DNA of 64,000 bases. Source: Brochothrix campestris (GTDB lineage Bacteria > Bacillota > Bacilli > Lactobacillales > Listeriaceae). Of this stretch, positions 46,650-55,485 are shown one piece after another. The notes beneath the pieces are model-generated. The model was not told the DNA's origin, searched no databases, and was given only the letters and a program-made list of their open reading frames with translations. How positions within the stretch are numbered: position 1 is the stretch's first letter; each line of letters starts with the position of its first letter. The stretch is taken from positions 62,001-126,000 of the forward strand of contig NZ_CP175511.1 in the NCBI RefSeq assembly GCF_046058945.1, read 5' to 3'. The position numbers were made by a program, and so were the translations under genes.

Positions 46650-46958
46650 ATGGCAAAACAACAAATTCGTATTCGTTTAAAAGCTTATGATTACCGCATT
46701 TTAGATCAGTCAGCAGAAAAAATCGTTGAAACAGCGAAACGTTCAGGTGCAGATGTATCTGGCCCAATCCCGTTACCAACTGATCGTTCTGTATACACTG
46801 TTATCCGTGCGACTCACAAGTACAAAGATTCACGTGAGCAGTTCGAAATGCGTACTCACAAACGTTTAATCGATATCGTAAACCCAACACCAAAAACAGT
46901 TGATGCGTTAATGCGTCTTGACTTACCAAGTGGTGTGGACATCGAAATCAAATTATAA
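46650..46958 (+). CDS. rpsJ: 30S ribosomal protein S10
   Basis: The 102-residue protein begins AKQQIRIRLKAYDYRILDQSAEKIVETAKRSGA, followed by the loop PLPTDRSVYTVIRATHKYKDSREQFEMRTHKR. S10 lies in the 30S head and is also NusE, part of antitermination complexes. AAAAGGAGGG lies 7 nt before the ATG. It opens the long ribosomal-protein operon that runs to rplQ. Confidence 0.98.
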   Translation: MAKQQIRIRLKAYDYRILDQSAEKIVETAKRSGADVSGPIPLPTDRSVYTVIRATHKYKDSREQFEMRTHKRLIDIVNPTPKTVDALMRLDLPSGVDIEIKL

Positions 46959-46987
46959 TCCAAACAAAAAAACAGGAGGTGTAACCC

Positions 46988-47614
46988 ATGACTAAAGGAA
47001 TCTTAGGTAAAAAAGTTGGTATGACACAAATTTTCACTGCTAACGGTGAATTAATTCCAGTAACTGTAATCGAAGCAACTCCAAACGTTGTTTTACAAAA
47101 GAAAACAGTTGAAACTGATGGCTATGAAGCTATTCAAGTTGGTTTTGATTCTAAGCGTGAAAAATTGTCGAACAAACCAGAGCAAGGTCATGCAAGTAAG
47201 GCTAACACTACTCCTAAGCGCTTCGTTAAAGAATTTGACGGCGTTAGCTTAGATGAGTATGAAGTAGGTTCAGAAATTAAGGTAGATTCATTCGCAGCAG
47301 GTGACGTCGTTGATGTTACAGGTACTTCGAAAGGTAAAGGTTTCCAAGGCTCAATTAAACGCCATGGTCAATCTCGTGGACCTATGTCTCACGGTAGCCG
47401 TTACCACCGTCGTCCTGGTTCAATGGGTCCCGTTGCACCTAACCGCGTATTCAAAAATAAAAAATTACCAGGTCAAATGGGTGGTACTCAAATTACAATC
47501 CAAAACTTGGAAATTGTCCAAATCGATGCTGAACGTAACTTGATCTTAATCAAAGGTAACGTGCCAGGACCGAAAAAATCTTTAATCCAAATTAAATCAG
47601 CTTTAAAAGCTTAA
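46988..47614 (+). CDS. rplC: 50S ribosomal protein L3
   Basis: The 208-residue protein has TKGILGKKVGMTQIF at the N terminus. The central extension GKGFQGSIKRHGQSRGPMSHGSRYHRRPGSMG reaches the peptidyl transferase centre. L3 is an early assembly protein. AGGAGGTG lies 7 nt before the ATG. Confidence 0.98.
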   Translation: MTKGILGKKVGMTQIFTANGELIPVTVIEATPNVVLQKKTVETDGYEAIQVGFDSKREKLSNKPEQGHASKANTTPKRFVKEFDGVSLDEYEVGSEIKVDSFAAGDVVDVTGTSKGKGFQGSIKRHGQSRGPMSHGSRYHRRPGSMGPVAPNRVFKNKKLPGQMGGTQITIQNLEIVQIDAERNLILIKGNVPGPKKSLIQIKSALKA

Positions 47615-47642
47615 TAATTGATTCAGAAAGGAGGAACATGAA

Positions 47643-48266
47643 ATGCCTAAAGTAGCACTTTTAAAACAAGATGGTACAAACGCTGGTGAGTTAACACTAA
47701 ATGATTCTGTATTTGGAATCGAGCCTAACGAAAATGTCGTTTTCGATGCAATTATTATGCAACGTGCGTCATTACGTCAAGGTAACCATAAGGTTAAAAA
47801 TCGCTCTGAAGTACGTGGTGGTGGTCGTAAACCATGGCGTCAAAAAGGAACTGGACGTGCGCGTCAAGGTTCTATCCGCTCACCTCAATGGGTTGGTGGT
47901 GGTGTTGTATTCGGTCCTACTCCACGTAGTTACGCATACAAATTACCTAAAAAAGTTCGTCGTTTAGCTCTTAAATCAGTTTTATCTGATAAAGTTGCAA
48001 ACGAAAAATTGGTAGCTTTAGAAGGCTTAGCTTTCGATGCGCCAAAAACAAAAGACTTTATCGCAGCATTAGCTAACCTTAAAGTTGAAGGTAAAACATT
48101 AGTTGTCGTTGACGATGCTAGTGTAAACGCAGCAATTTCTGCTCGTAACCTTCCAGGAGTTACAGTTGTCAAAGCAGACGGAATTAACGTATTAGATATC
48201 GTAGCACACGATAACTTAATCGTTACTAAAGCTGCTGTTGAAAAAATAGAGGAGGTGCTTGCATAA
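47643..48266 (+). CDS. rplD: 50S ribosomal protein L4
   Basis: The 207-residue protein has the long loop with RGGGRKPWRQKGTGRARQGSIRSPQWVGGGVVFGPTPRSY that lines the exit tunnel. No residue change typical of macrolide resistance is obvious there. AGGAGG is 7 nt before the ATG. Its stop overlaps the rplW start by one base (TAATG), giving coupling. Confidence 0.98.
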   Translation: MPKVALLKQDGTNAGELTLNDSVFGIEPNENVVFDAIIMQRASLRQGNHKVKNRSEVRGGGRKPWRQKGTGRARQGSIRSPQWVGGGVVFGPTPRSYAYKLPKKVRRLALKSVLSDKVANEKLVALEGLAFDAPKTKDFIAALANLKVEGKTLVVVDDASVNAAISARNLPGVTVVKADGINVLDIVAHDNLIVTKAAVEKIEEVLA

Positions 48267-48550
48267 TGGATGCACGTGACATCATTAAGCGCCCAGTCAT
48301 CACAGAACAATCTATGACTTTCGTAGAAGAAAACAAATATGTTTTCGAAGTAGACGTTAAAGCGAACAAAGTAGCTGTCAAAAAAGCGATGGAAGAAATT
48401 TTCGGCGTTAAAGTTGCTAAAGTAAACGTTTTAAACTACAAAGCGAAATTTAAACGTATGGGTAAATACGCTGGTTATACTAACAAACGTCGTAAAGCGA
48501 TTGTTACATTAGCTGAAGGTAGTAAAGAAATTACTTTATTCGAAAACTAA
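48266..48550 (+). CDS. rplW: 50S ribosomal protein L23
   Basis: The 94-residue protein has DIIKRPVITEQSM and EIFGVKVAKVNVLNYKAKFKRMGKYAGYTNKRRKAIVTL. L23 sits at the tunnel exit and docks trigger factor and SRP. GGAGGTG within rplD serves as its ribosome binding site. Confidence 0.98.
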   Translation: MDARDIIKRPVITEQSMTFVEENKYVFEVDVKANKVAVKKAMEEIFGVKVAKVNVLNYKAKFKRMGKYAGYTNKRRKAIVTLAEGSKEITLFEN

Positions 48551-48573
48551 ACCAGATAGGAGGATAACCAAAA

Positions 48574-49407
48574 ATGGGAATCAGAAAATATAAACCAACC
48601 ACAAACGGTCGTCGTAACATGACATCGCTTGATTACGCTGAAATCACAACTAACAAACCAGAGAAATCGTTGTTAGCTTCGAAATCACGTCAAGCAGGCC
48701 GTAACAACCAAGGTAAAATTACTGTTCGTCACCATGGTGGGGGACACAAGAAACAATACCGTATCATCGATTTCAAACGTAACAAAGACGGCATTCCAGG
48801 TCGCGTTGCTACAATCGAATACGATCCAAACCGTACAGCTAACATTGCATTAATTCATTATGCAGATGGTGAAAAACGTTACATCATCGCTCCTAAAGGG
48901 CTTGTTGTTGACATGGTCATCTATTCAGGCGAAGGCGCTGATATTAAAACAGGTAACGCTTTAGCACTTAAAGACATCCCTGTAGGTACTGTCGTTCATA
49001 ACATCGAACTTAAACCAGAAAAAGGTGGACAACTTGTTCGTTCTGCCGGTACTTCTGCTCAAGTTCTTGGTAAAGAAGGCACTAAATACGTACTTGTACG
49101 TCTTAACTCAGGTGAAGTTCGTATGATCCTTGCTGAATGTCGTGCGACAATCGGTCAAGTTGGTAACGAACAACATGAATTAGTGAACATCGGTAAAGCT
49201 GGTCGTTCGCGCTGGTTAGGTAAACGTCCAACAGTTCGTGGTTCAGTAATGAACCCTAACGATCACCCACACGGTGGTGGTGAAGGTAAAGCTCCAATTG
49301 GTCGTAAATCACCAATGTCTCCATGGGGTAAACCAACTCTTGGTAAGAAAACACGTAAGAAAACGAACAAGTCCGATAAATTTATCGTTCGTGGACGTAA
49401 AAAATAA
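48574..49407 (+). CDS. rplB: 50S ribosomal protein L2
   Basis: The 277-residue protein carries RHHGGGHKKQYRIIDFKRNKDGIPG and the C-terminal MNPNDHPHGGGEGKAPIG, whose His is near the peptidyl transferase centre. L2 is needed for subunit association. AGGAGG lies about 8 nt before the ATG. Confidence 0.98.
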   Translation: MGIRKYKPTTNGRRNMTSLDYAEITTNKPEKSLLASKSRQAGRNNQGKITVRHHGGGHKKQYRIIDFKRNKDGIPGRVATIEYDPNRTANIALIHYADGEKRYIIAPKGLVVDMVIYSGEGADIKTGNALALKDIPVGTVVHNIELKPEKGGQLVRSAGTSAQVLGKEGTKYVLVRLNSGEVRMILAECRATIGQVGNEQHELVNIGKAGRSRWLGKRPTVRGSVMNPNDHPHGGGEGKAPIGRKSPMSPWGKPTLGKKTRKKTNKSDKFIVRGRKK

Positions 49408-49462
49408 TTGTTACGCAGCGTAGCTTATGCTACGCAGCCATTATCCGAAGGGAGGCAATCTA

Positions 49463-49738
49463 ATGGGTCGTAGTCTTAAAAAAGGACCTTTTGCTGATGA
49501 TCACTTAGTTAAAAAAGTGGATGCTGCAAAACTGTCTGAGAAAAAAGTTGTAATTAAAACTTGGTCACGCCGTTCTACAATCTTCCCATCATTTGTCGGC
49601 ACTACAATCGCTGTCTATGATGGACGTAAACACGTTCCAGTTTTCATTCAAGAAGATATGGTTGGTCATAAACTGGGTGAATTCGCACCTACACGTACTT
49701 ACCGTGGTCACGGTAGTGACGATAAAAAAACTCGTTAA
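49463..49738 (+). CDS. rpsS: 30S ribosomal protein S19
   Basis: The 91-residue protein begins GRSLKKGPFADDHLVKKV and contains RRSTIFPSFVGTTIAVYDGRKHVPVFI. It binds the 30S head with S13. The ATG at 49463 has GGGAGG 8 nt upstream; the open frame before it lacks a signal. A short palindrome (TTACGCAGCGTAGC region) lies in the spacer after rplB. Confidence 0.97.
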   Translation: MGRSLKKGPFADDHLVKKVDAAKLSEKKVVIKTWSRRSTIFPSFVGTTIAVYDGRKHVPVFIQEDMVGHKLGEFAPTRTYRGHGSDDKKTR

Positions 49739-49759
49739 TATTGAGAGGAGGGTTTTACA

Positions 49760-50104
49760 ATGGCAGAAATTACATCTGCAAAAGCAATTGTAAGAACAGT
49801 CCGCATTGCTCCTCGTAAGGCACGTATCGTTGCTGATTTAGTACGAGGTAAACAAGTCGGAGAAGCAATTGCTATTTTAGCACTAACACAACGTGGCGCT
49901 TCGCCAATCATCACTAAAGTTTTAAACTCTGCTATCGCTAACGCGGAGCATAACTATGATTTAGATGTTAACAAATTGGTACTTACAGACATTCAAGTGA
50001 ATGAAGGACCAACACTTAAACGTTTCCGTCCACGTGCGATGGGTCGTGCAAGTCAAATTAACAAACGTACAAGTCACATCTCTGTAACTGTGACAGAAAA
50101 ATAA
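49760..50104 (+). CDS. rplV: 50S ribosomal protein L22
   Basis: The 114-residue protein has RTVRIAPRKARIVADLVRGK, AIANAEHNYDLD, and the tunnel hairpin GPTLKRFRPRAMGRASQINKRTSHISV. The macrolide-relevant hairpin is of normal length. GAGGAGGG lies 9 nt before the ATG. Confidence 0.98.
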   Translation: MAEITSAKAIVRTVRIAPRKARIVADLVRGKQVGEAIAILALTQRGASPIITKVLNSAIANAEHNYDLDVNKLVLTDIQVNEGPTLKRFRPRAMGRASQINKRTSHISVTVTEK

Positions 50105-50117
50105 AGGAGGGATAGTC

Positions 50118-50780
50118 GTGGGTCAAAAAATTAATCCAATAGGTATGCGTATTGGTATTATCCGTGATTGGGATGCCAAATGGTATGCTGGTAAAGATTA
50201 CGCAGACTTATTACACGAAGATTTACATATTCGTGAATATATCGCTAAACGCTTAAAAGACGCTTCAGTTTCACGTGTTGAAATTGAACGTGCTGCAAAA
50301 CGCGTTAACGTTTCGATTCATACTGCTAAACCAGGTATGGTTATTGGTAAAGGCGGCGCTGAAGTAGAAACTTTACGTAAAGCATTGAACGATTTAACAG
50401 GCAAACGCGTTCATATCAACATCGTTGAAATCAAACGTGCTGATCTTGATGCTAAATTAGTTGGGGAGAGTATTGCTCAACAATTAGAAAACCGTGTGTC
50501 TTTCCGTCGTGCACTTAAACAAGCTATGCAACGTACTATGCGTGCAGGCGCTAAAGGGATCAAAACGCAAGTTTCTGGTCGTTTAGGCGGAGCTGACATG
50601 GCTCGTACAGAACATTATAGTGAAGGAACTGTTCCTCTTCATACATTACGCGCAGACATTGACTACGCATGGGAAGAAGCAGATACTACTTTTGGTAAAC
50701 TAGGCGTTAAAGTTTGGATTTACCGCGGTGAAGTCCTTCCAACGAAGAAAAATATTGCAAAATCGGAAGGAGGCAAATAA
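50118..50780 (+). CDS. rpsC: 30S ribosomal protein S3
   Basis: The 220-residue protein has GQKINPIGMRIGIIRDWDAKWYA, a KH domain (PGMVIGKGGAEVETLRKAL), and the C-terminal GRLGGADMARTEHYSEGTVPLHTLRADIDYA. It forms the mRNA entry site with S4 and S5. The start is GTG with AAAGGAGG 7 nt upstream. Confidence 0.98.
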   Translation: MGQKINPIGMRIGIIRDWDAKWYAGKDYADLLHEDLHIREYIAKRLKDASVSRVEIERAAKRVNVSIHTAKPGMVIGKGGAEVETLRKALNDLTGKRVHINIVEIKRADLDAKLVGESIAQQLENRVSFRRALKQAMQRTMRAGAKGIKTQVSGRLGGADMARTEHYSEGTVPLHTLRADIDYAWEEADTTFGKLGVKVWIYRGEVLPTKKNIAKSEGGK

Positions 50781-50783
50781 AAG

Positions 50784-51218
50784 ATGTTAGTACCTAAACG
50801 TGTTAAATATCGTAGAGAGCACCGTGGGAAAATGCGTGGTTTTACTAAAGGCGGCGCAGAAGTATCATTCGGTGAATACGGCTTACAAGCTGTAGAATCA
50901 TCATGGATCACTAACCGTCAAATCGAAGCATCTCGTGTTGCTATGACTCGTTTCATGAAACGTGGCGGTAAGGTTTGGATTAAAATCTTCCCTCATAAAT
51001 CATACACTGCTAAAGCTATCGGTGTTCGTATGGGTTCTGGTAAAGGTGCTCCTGAAGGTTGGGTAAGTCCAGTTAAACGTGGCAAAATTCTTTTTGAAGT
51101 TGCCGGCGTTCCTGAAGATGTAGCTCGCGAAGCTCTTCGTTTGGCATCACATAAATTGCCAATCAAAACAAAATTCGTAAAACGTGAAGAAATTGGTGGT
51201 GACTCAAATGAAAACTAA
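50784..51218 (+). CDS. rplP: 50S ribosomal protein L16
   Basis: The 144-residue protein has MLVPKRVKYRREHRGKMRG and VRMGSGKGAPEGWVSPVKRGKILFEV. L16 helps place A-site tRNA. GGAGG within the end of rpsC is the ribosome binding site, and the ATG is 3 nt after that stop. The 3' end overlaps rpmC by 11 nt. Confidence 0.98.
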   Translation: MLVPKRVKYRREHRGKMRGFTKGGAEVSFGEYGLQAVESSWITNRQIEASRVAMTRFMKRGGKVWIKIFPHKSYTAKAIGVRMGSGKGAPEGWVSPVKRGKILFEVAGVPEDVAREALRLASHKLPIKTKFVKREEIGGDSNEN

Positions 51219-51399
51219 AGAAATTCGTGACTTGTCCACTACTGAAATTCAATCAAAAGAAAAAGAGTTAAAAGAAGAGTTATTCAACTTACGTTTCCAA
51301 CTTGCAACGGGTCAGTTAGAAAACACTGCTCGTATCCGTCAAGTACGTAAAGCAATCGCTCGTGTTAAAACAATCGTTCGTGAACGAGAATTAGCATAA
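51208..51399 (+). CDS. rpmC: 50S ribosomal protein L29
   Basis: The 63-residue two-helix protein begins MKTKEIRDLSTTEIQSKEKELKEELF and lies at the tunnel exit. The start at 51208, inside the end of rplP, has GGTGGTGA upstream. The eight-codon open frame before it is part of rplP in another frame. Confidence 0.96.
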   Translation: MKTKEIRDLSTTEIQSKEKELKEELFNLRFQLATGQLENTARIRQVRKAIARVKTIVRERELA

Positions 51400-51449
51400 A
51401 TTAACTTTTAAGAAAAATAAAATCTTTTGAGAAGGAGGATTACACTCAT

Positions 51450-51713
51450 ATGTCAGAAAGTAATCAACGTAAAGTATACACAGGCCGTGTTGTTTCAGAT
51501 AAAATGGACAAAACAATTACAGTTGTAGTTGAAAGCGTCAAAAAACATAAGTTTTACGGCAAACGTGTGAAATCGTCGAAAAAATTCAAAGCACATGATG
51601 AAAATAACTCAGCTAAAATTAACGATATCGTACGCATCGAAGAAACTCGTCCGTTATCTGCTACTAAACGTTTCCGCATTGTTGAAATCGTCGAAACTGC
51701 TGTTGTTATCTAA
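51450..51713 (+). CDS. rpsQ: 30S ribosomal protein S17
   Basis: The 87-residue protein has RKVYTGRVVSDKMDKTITVVVE and an OB fold ending ETRPLSATKRFRIVEIVETAVVI. AGAAGGAGG lies 11 nt before the ATG. Confidence 0.97.
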   Translation: MSESNQRKVYTGRVVSDKMDKTITVVVESVKKHKFYGKRVKSSKKFKAHDENNSAKINDIVRIEETRPLSATKRFRIVEIVETAVVI

Positions 51714-51774
51714 TCTCGCTAAATTAAATGTGTAACTGTCGCTTGTCGATACTGCATAGAAGGAGGAATTATCA

Positions 51775-52143
51775 GTGATACAACAAGAAAGTAGAATGAA
51801 AGTCGCTGACAACTCTGGTGCTCGTGAAGTTTTAACAATTAAGGTACTTGGTGGATCTGGCCGCAAATTTGCTGGCATCGGTGATATCGTTGTAGCTACT
51901 GTTAAAAATGCAACACCAGGTGGCGTTGTCAAAAAAGGTGAAGTTGTTAAAGCTGTCATCGTTCGTACTAAGTCTGGCGCTCGTCGTCCTGACGGTTCAT
52001 ATATCAAATTTGACGAAAACGCATGCGTTATCATCAAAGACGATAATACACCTAAAGGAACTCGTATTTTCGGACCTGTTGCACGTGAATTACGTGAAAA
52101 CAACTTCATGAAAATCGTTTCATTAGCTCCAGAAGTACTTTAA
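51775..52143 (+). CDS. rplN: 50S ribosomal protein L14
   Basis: The 122-residue protein begins MIQQESRMKVADNSGAREV and includes VIVRTKSGARRPDGSYIKFDENACVII. L14 forms an intersubunit bridge and is the docking site of the silencing factor RsfS. The start is GTG, with AGAAGGAGG about 8 nt upstream. Confidence 0.98.
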   Translation: MIQQESRMKVADNSGAREVLTIKVLGGSGRKFAGIGDIVVATVKNATPGGVVKKGEVVKAVIVRTKSGARRPDGSYIKFDENACVIIKDDNTPKGTRIFGPVARELRENNFMKIVSLAPEVL

Positions 52144-52188
52144 TACAAAATGTAACCCATTCCGAGTTAAAAGGAGGTGCCTATAGAT

Positions 52189-52497
52189 ATGCATCTAAAA
52201 AAAGGTGATAAAGTTCAAGTATTAGCTGGTAAAGATAAAGGTAAACAAGGCGTTATCTTATCAATCTTAGCTAAAAAAGATCGTGTCCTAGTAGAAGGTA
52301 TCAACATGATTAAAAAACATGCTAAACCATCGAATGACAATCCTCAAGGTGGTATTTTAAATATCGAAGCACCGATTCATATGTCAAACGTTGCTCTTCT
52401 TGATCCGAAATCTGGTAAACCAACACGTGTTGGCTTCAAGATTGTTGGAGACGAAAAAGTACGAGTGTCTAAAAAATCCGGTGAAGTAATTAAATAA
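52189..52497 (+). CDS. rplX: 50S ribosomal protein L24
   Basis: The 102-residue protein has a KOW motif (KKGDKVQVLAGKDKGKQGVIL) and GINMIKKHAKPSNDNPQGGI. It initiates 50S assembly. The ATG at 52189 has AAGGAGGTG 9 nt upstream; an open frame four codons longer overlaps the ribosome binding site. Confidence 0.97.
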   Translation: MHLKKGDKVQVLAGKDKGKQGVILSILAKKDRVLVEGINMIKKHAKPSNDNPQGGILNIEAPIHMSNVALLDPKSGKPTRVGFKIVGDEKVRVSKKSGEVIK

Positions 52498-52524
52498 TTT
52501 CTAATGAAAGGAGGACTACAATCA

Positions 52525-53064
52525 ATGAGTCGCTTCAAAGACATTTATAAAAATGAAATTGCACCTGCGTTAGTAACGAAATTTGAATACAAATCAGTTA
52601 TGCAAGTGCCTCAAGTCGATAAAATCGTTATCAACATGGGTGTTGGTGATGCTACTTCAAACGCTAAGTTATTAGACAAAGCGGTTGAAGAATTAACATT
52701 AATCGCAGGTCAAAAACCTGTTATTACTAAAGCGAAGAAATCAATCGCTGGTTTCCGTTTACGTGAAGGTGTTCCAATCGGAACTAAAGTTACTTTACGT
52801 GGCGAAAAAATGTACGAATTTCTTGATAAATTAGTTTCTGTATCACTTCCTCGTGTACGTGATTTCCGTGGTGTTTCTAAAAAAGCATTTGACGGTCGCG
52901 GTAACTACACTTTAGGTGTTAAAGAACAATTAATTTTCCCTGAAATTTCTTTCGATTTAGTTGATAAAACTCGTGGTATGGATATCGTTATCGTTACAAC
53001 TGCTAACACTGACGAAGAAGCTCGCGAATTATTAACTGGATTTGGATTCCCATTCCAAAAATAA
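52525..53064 (+). CDS. rplE: 50S ribosomal protein L5
   Basis: The 179-residue protein contains PQVDKIVINMGVGDAT, AGQKPVITKAKKSIAGFRLREG and the P-site loop RVRDFRGVSKKAFDGRGNYTLGVKEQLIFPEI. L5 binds 5S rRNA. AAAGGAGG lies 9 nt before the ATG at 52525. Confidence 0.98.
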   Translation: MSRFKDIYKNEIAPALVTKFEYKSVMQVPQVDKIVINMGVGDATSNAKLLDKAVEELTLIAGQKPVITKAKKSIAGFRLREGVPIGTKVTLRGEKMYEFLDKLVSVSLPRVRDFRGVSKKAFDGRGNYTLGVKEQLIFPEISFDLVDKTRGMDIVIVTTANTDEEARELLTGFGFPFQK

Positions 53065-53105
53065 TAAGTCATCGCTTCGGCGGTGTAAAATAAGGAGGCA
53101 ACATT

Positions 53106-53291
53106 GTGGCTAAAAAATCAATGGTAGCTAAACAACAACGCACGCCAAAACATGCTGTTCAAGCATACACTCGCTGTGAACGTTGTGGTCGTCCACACTC
53201 AGTTATCCGCAAATTTAAACTTTGCCGTATTTGTTTCCGTGAATTGGCTTACAAAGGTCAAATTCCTGGCGTTCAAAAAGCAAGCTGGTAA
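53106..53291 (+). CDS. rpsZ: 30S ribosomal protein S14, zinc (type Z) form
   Basis: The 61-residue protein has the zinc ribbon C-x-x-C...C-x-x-C (RCERCGRPH, then KLCRICFRELA), typical of the short type Z S14 of Firmicutes. It ends GQIPGVQKASW. The start is GTG with AAGGAGG 8 nt upstream. Confidence 0.97.
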   Translation: MAKKSMVAKQQRTPKHAVQAYTRCERCGRPHSVIRKFKLCRICFRELAYKGQIPGVQKASW

Positions 53292-53322
53292 GTATTCAGT
53301 ATTGGAAGGAGGTTAATTAAAA

Positions 53323-53721
53323 ATGGTTATGACAGATCCGATTGCAGATTTCTTAACACGCGTTCGTAACGCTAACATGGTTCGTCACGAAAGCTTAGAA
53401 GTTCCGGCTTCTAACGTTAAAAAAGAGATCGCTAACATTCTTAAGCGTGAAGGTTTTATCCGTGAAGTTGAATACATCGAAGATGACAAACAAAACGTTA
53501 TCCGCGTATTCTTAAAATATGGTGCAAACGACGAACGTGTTATTACAGGATTAAAACGTATTTCTAAACCAGGTTTCCGTGTTTATGCAAAAGCTGATGA
53601 GGTTCCTAAAGTATTAAATGGTTTAGGTATCGCTATTGTGTCAACATCTAACGGTTTATTAACAGATAAAGAAGCACGTGCTAAACAACTTGGCGGCGAA
53701 GTACTCGCTTACGTGTGGTAA
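53323..53721 (+). CDS. rpsH: 30S ribosomal protein S8
   Basis: The 132-residue protein begins MVMTDPIADFLTRVRNANMVRHE and ends STSNGLLTDKEARAKQLGGEVLAYVW. S8 organises the central domain of 16S rRNA and in E. coli represses the spc operon. GGAGG lies 10 nt before the first ATG; the second ATG, two codons on, is less likely. Confidence 0.98.
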   Translation: MVMTDPIADFLTRVRNANMVRHESLEVPASNVKKEIANILKREGFIREVEYIEDDKQNVIRVFLKYGANDERVITGLKRISKPGFRVYAKADEVPKVLNGLGIAIVSTSNGLLTDKEARAKQLGGEVLAYVW

Positions 53722-53748
53722 TAATTTAGAACATAAGGAGGTGCAAAC

Positions 53749-54288
53749 ATGTCACGTATTGGTAAAAAACCAGTCACAGTTCCTGCTGGCGTAACCATTA
53801 CAATTACTGATAACAATCACGTAACTGTAAAAGGTGCTTCAACAGAACTTGCTAAACAATTTGATTCACAACTTACTATTACTCAAGAAGGGTCTGAGAT
53901 CGTAATCGGTCGTTCTTCTGAAGATAAGAAAGTACGTGCACTTCACGGTACAACTCGCGCATTAATCGCGAACATGATCGAAGGTGTAACGACTGGATTT
54001 TCTAAAGGATTAGAACTTATTGGTGTCGGTTACCGTGCTCAAAAGCAAGGTAGCAAATTAGTTCTTAACGTTGGTTTCTCTCACCCAGTTGAGTTTGAAC
54101 CAGAAACAGGTATTGAAGTTGAAGTACCTAGCAACACATCAGTTATCATCAAAGGTGCTGATAAAGAGAAAGTTGGCGCTTTAGCTGCTAACATTCGTGC
54201 GATTCGTCCACCAGAACCTTACAAAGGTAAAGGTATTCGTTACGTAGGCGAACATGTTCGTCGTAAAGAAGGTAAAACTGGTAAATAA
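53749..54288 (+). CDS. rplF: 50S ribosomal protein L6
   Basis: The 179-residue protein begins SRIGKKPVTVPAGVTI and has GVGYRAQKQGSKLVLNVGFSHPVE, NIRAIRPPEPYKGKGIRY and a basic end. L6 is close to the sarcin-ricin loop. AGGAGGTG lies 7 nt before the ATG. Confidence 0.98.
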   Translation: MSRIGKKPVTVPAGVTITITDNNHVTVKGASTELAKQFDSQLTITQEGSEIVIGRSSEDKKVRALHGTTRALIANMIEGVTTGFSKGLELIGVGYRAQKQGSKLVLNVGFSHPVEFEPETGIEVEVPSNTSVIIKGADKEKVGALAANIRAIRPPEPYKGKGIRYVGEHVRRKEGKTGK

Positions 54289-54338
54289 TGCTGCATAGCA
54301 TTGTTTACTAAGTCCAAGAGAAAAAGAGGTGACTCATT

Positions 54339-54698
54339 GTGATTACGAAATTGGATAAAAACAAAACTCGTAAAAAACGTCATGGCCGTGTCCGTTCTAA
54401 AATTAGCGGAACTGCAGCTTGTCCACGTTTAAACGTATTCCGTTCAAACACTAACATCTATGCTCAATTAATCGACGACGTAAATGGTGTAACTTTAGCT
54501 AGCGCTTCTAACATCGAAAAAGATTTCGACGTTAAAGGTTCTAAAACTGAACTTGCTCAAGCTGTCGGTAAATTAGTAGCAGAACGTGGTGTTGCGAAAA
54601 ACATCGAAAAAGTTGTCTTTGACCGTGGTGGTTACTTGTATCATGGCCGTGTAGCAGCTTTAGCTGATGCAGCCCGTGAAAACGGTTTGAAATTCTAA
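54339..54698 (+). CDS. rplR: 50S ribosomal protein L18
   Basis: The 119-residue protein has RKKRHGRVRSKISGTAACPRLNVFRSNTNIYAQLI and VVFDRGGYLYHGRVAALADAARENGLKF. It binds 5S rRNA with L5. The start is GTG, 6 nt after AGAGGTGA. Confidence 0.97.
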   Translation: MITKLDKNKTRKKRHGRVRSKISGTAACPRLNVFRSNTNIYAQLIDDVNGVTLASASNIEKDFDVKGSKTELAQAVGKLVAERGVAKNIEKVVFDRGGYLYHGRVAALADAARENGLKF

Positions 54699-54719
54699 TA
54701 GAAGGAGGTAAATACATTC

Positions 54720-55223
54720 ATGGCTTATATTGATCCAAACACATTAGGAGAATTGGAAGAACGCGTCGTTACTATCAACCGTGTTGCTAAAGTTGTAAAA
54801 GGTGGACGTCGTTTCCGTTTTACAGCATTAGTAGTTGTCGGAGATCGTAATGGTCACGTTGGTTTCGGTACTGGTAAAGCTCAAGAAGTTCCAGACGCAA
54901 TTCGTAAAGCAGTTGAAGATGCTAAGAAAAACTTAGTTGTCCTTCCAATTGTTGGAAGTACTATTCCACACCGTGTAATCGGTAACTTTGGCGGCGGTTC
55001 TGTACTTATGAAACCTGCAGCAGAAGGTTCTGGTGTAACAGCTGGTGGACCTGTACGTGCTATCCTTGAATTAGGTGGCGTTGCAGACGTATCTTCTAAA
55101 TCTTTAGGTTCAAGCACACCTATCAACATGGTTCGTGCAACAATCGAAGGAATTAAAGAACTTAAAACAGCAGAAGATGTAGCTCGTCTACGTAACATTT
55201 CTGTTGAAGAATTATTAGGATAA
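54720..55223 (+). CDS. rpsE: 30S ribosomal protein S5
   Basis: The 167-residue protein has VTINRVAKVVKGGRRFRFTALVVVGDRNGHVGFGTGKA and GGPVRAILELGGVADVSSKSLGSSTPINMV. The spectinomycin loop near VVKGGRR looks wild type. GAAGGAGG lies about 11 nt before the ATG. Confidence 0.98.
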   Translation: MAYIDPNTLGELEERVVTINRVAKVVKGGRRFRFTALVVVGDRNGHVGFGTGKAQEVPDAIRKAVEDAKKNLVVLPIVGSTIPHRVIGNFGGGSVLMKPAAEGSGVTAGGPVRAILELGGVADVSSKSLGSSTPINMVRATIEGIKELKTAEDVARLRNISVEELLG

Positions 55224-55237
55224 GGAGGTACTACATT

Positions 55238-55420
55238 ATGGCTGAAAAATTAGTTGTAACATTGAAACGCAGCTTAATCGGACGTCCTCAAGATCAACGT
55301 AACACTGTTTATGCATTAGGTTTACGCAAAACAAATGGTACTGTTGAGAAAAACGATACTCCTGCGATTCGCGGTATGATCAACAAAGTGTCTCACTTGG
55401 TTGAAGTAACAGAAAAATAA
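55238..55420 (+). CDS. rpmD: 50S ribosomal protein L30
   Basis: The 60-residue protein has LVVTLKRSLIGRPQDQRNTVYALGLRKTNGTVEKNDTPAIRGMINKVSHLV, the standard bacterial L30. AAGGAGG lies 9 nt before the ATG. Confidence 0.97.
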   Translation: MAEKLVVTLKRSLIGRPQDQRNTVYALGLRKTNGTVEKNDTPAIRGMINKVSHLVEVTEK

Positions 55421-55426
55421 GATGAT

Positions 55427-55442
55427 ACTCCTTTCGAGGAGT
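55427..55442 (+). other. UUCG hairpin between rpmD and rplO
   Basis: ACTCCT (55427-55432) pairs with AGGAGT (55437-55442) around TTCG. A T-rich stretch begins 9 nt later, too far for a clear terminator. A TATAAT at 55458 lacks a -35. It is probably an mRNA stability or partial termination element. Confidence 0.4.
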
Positions 55443-55485
55443 GTTCTACTATTTTTGTATAATATATAAGGAGGTGCAATATATA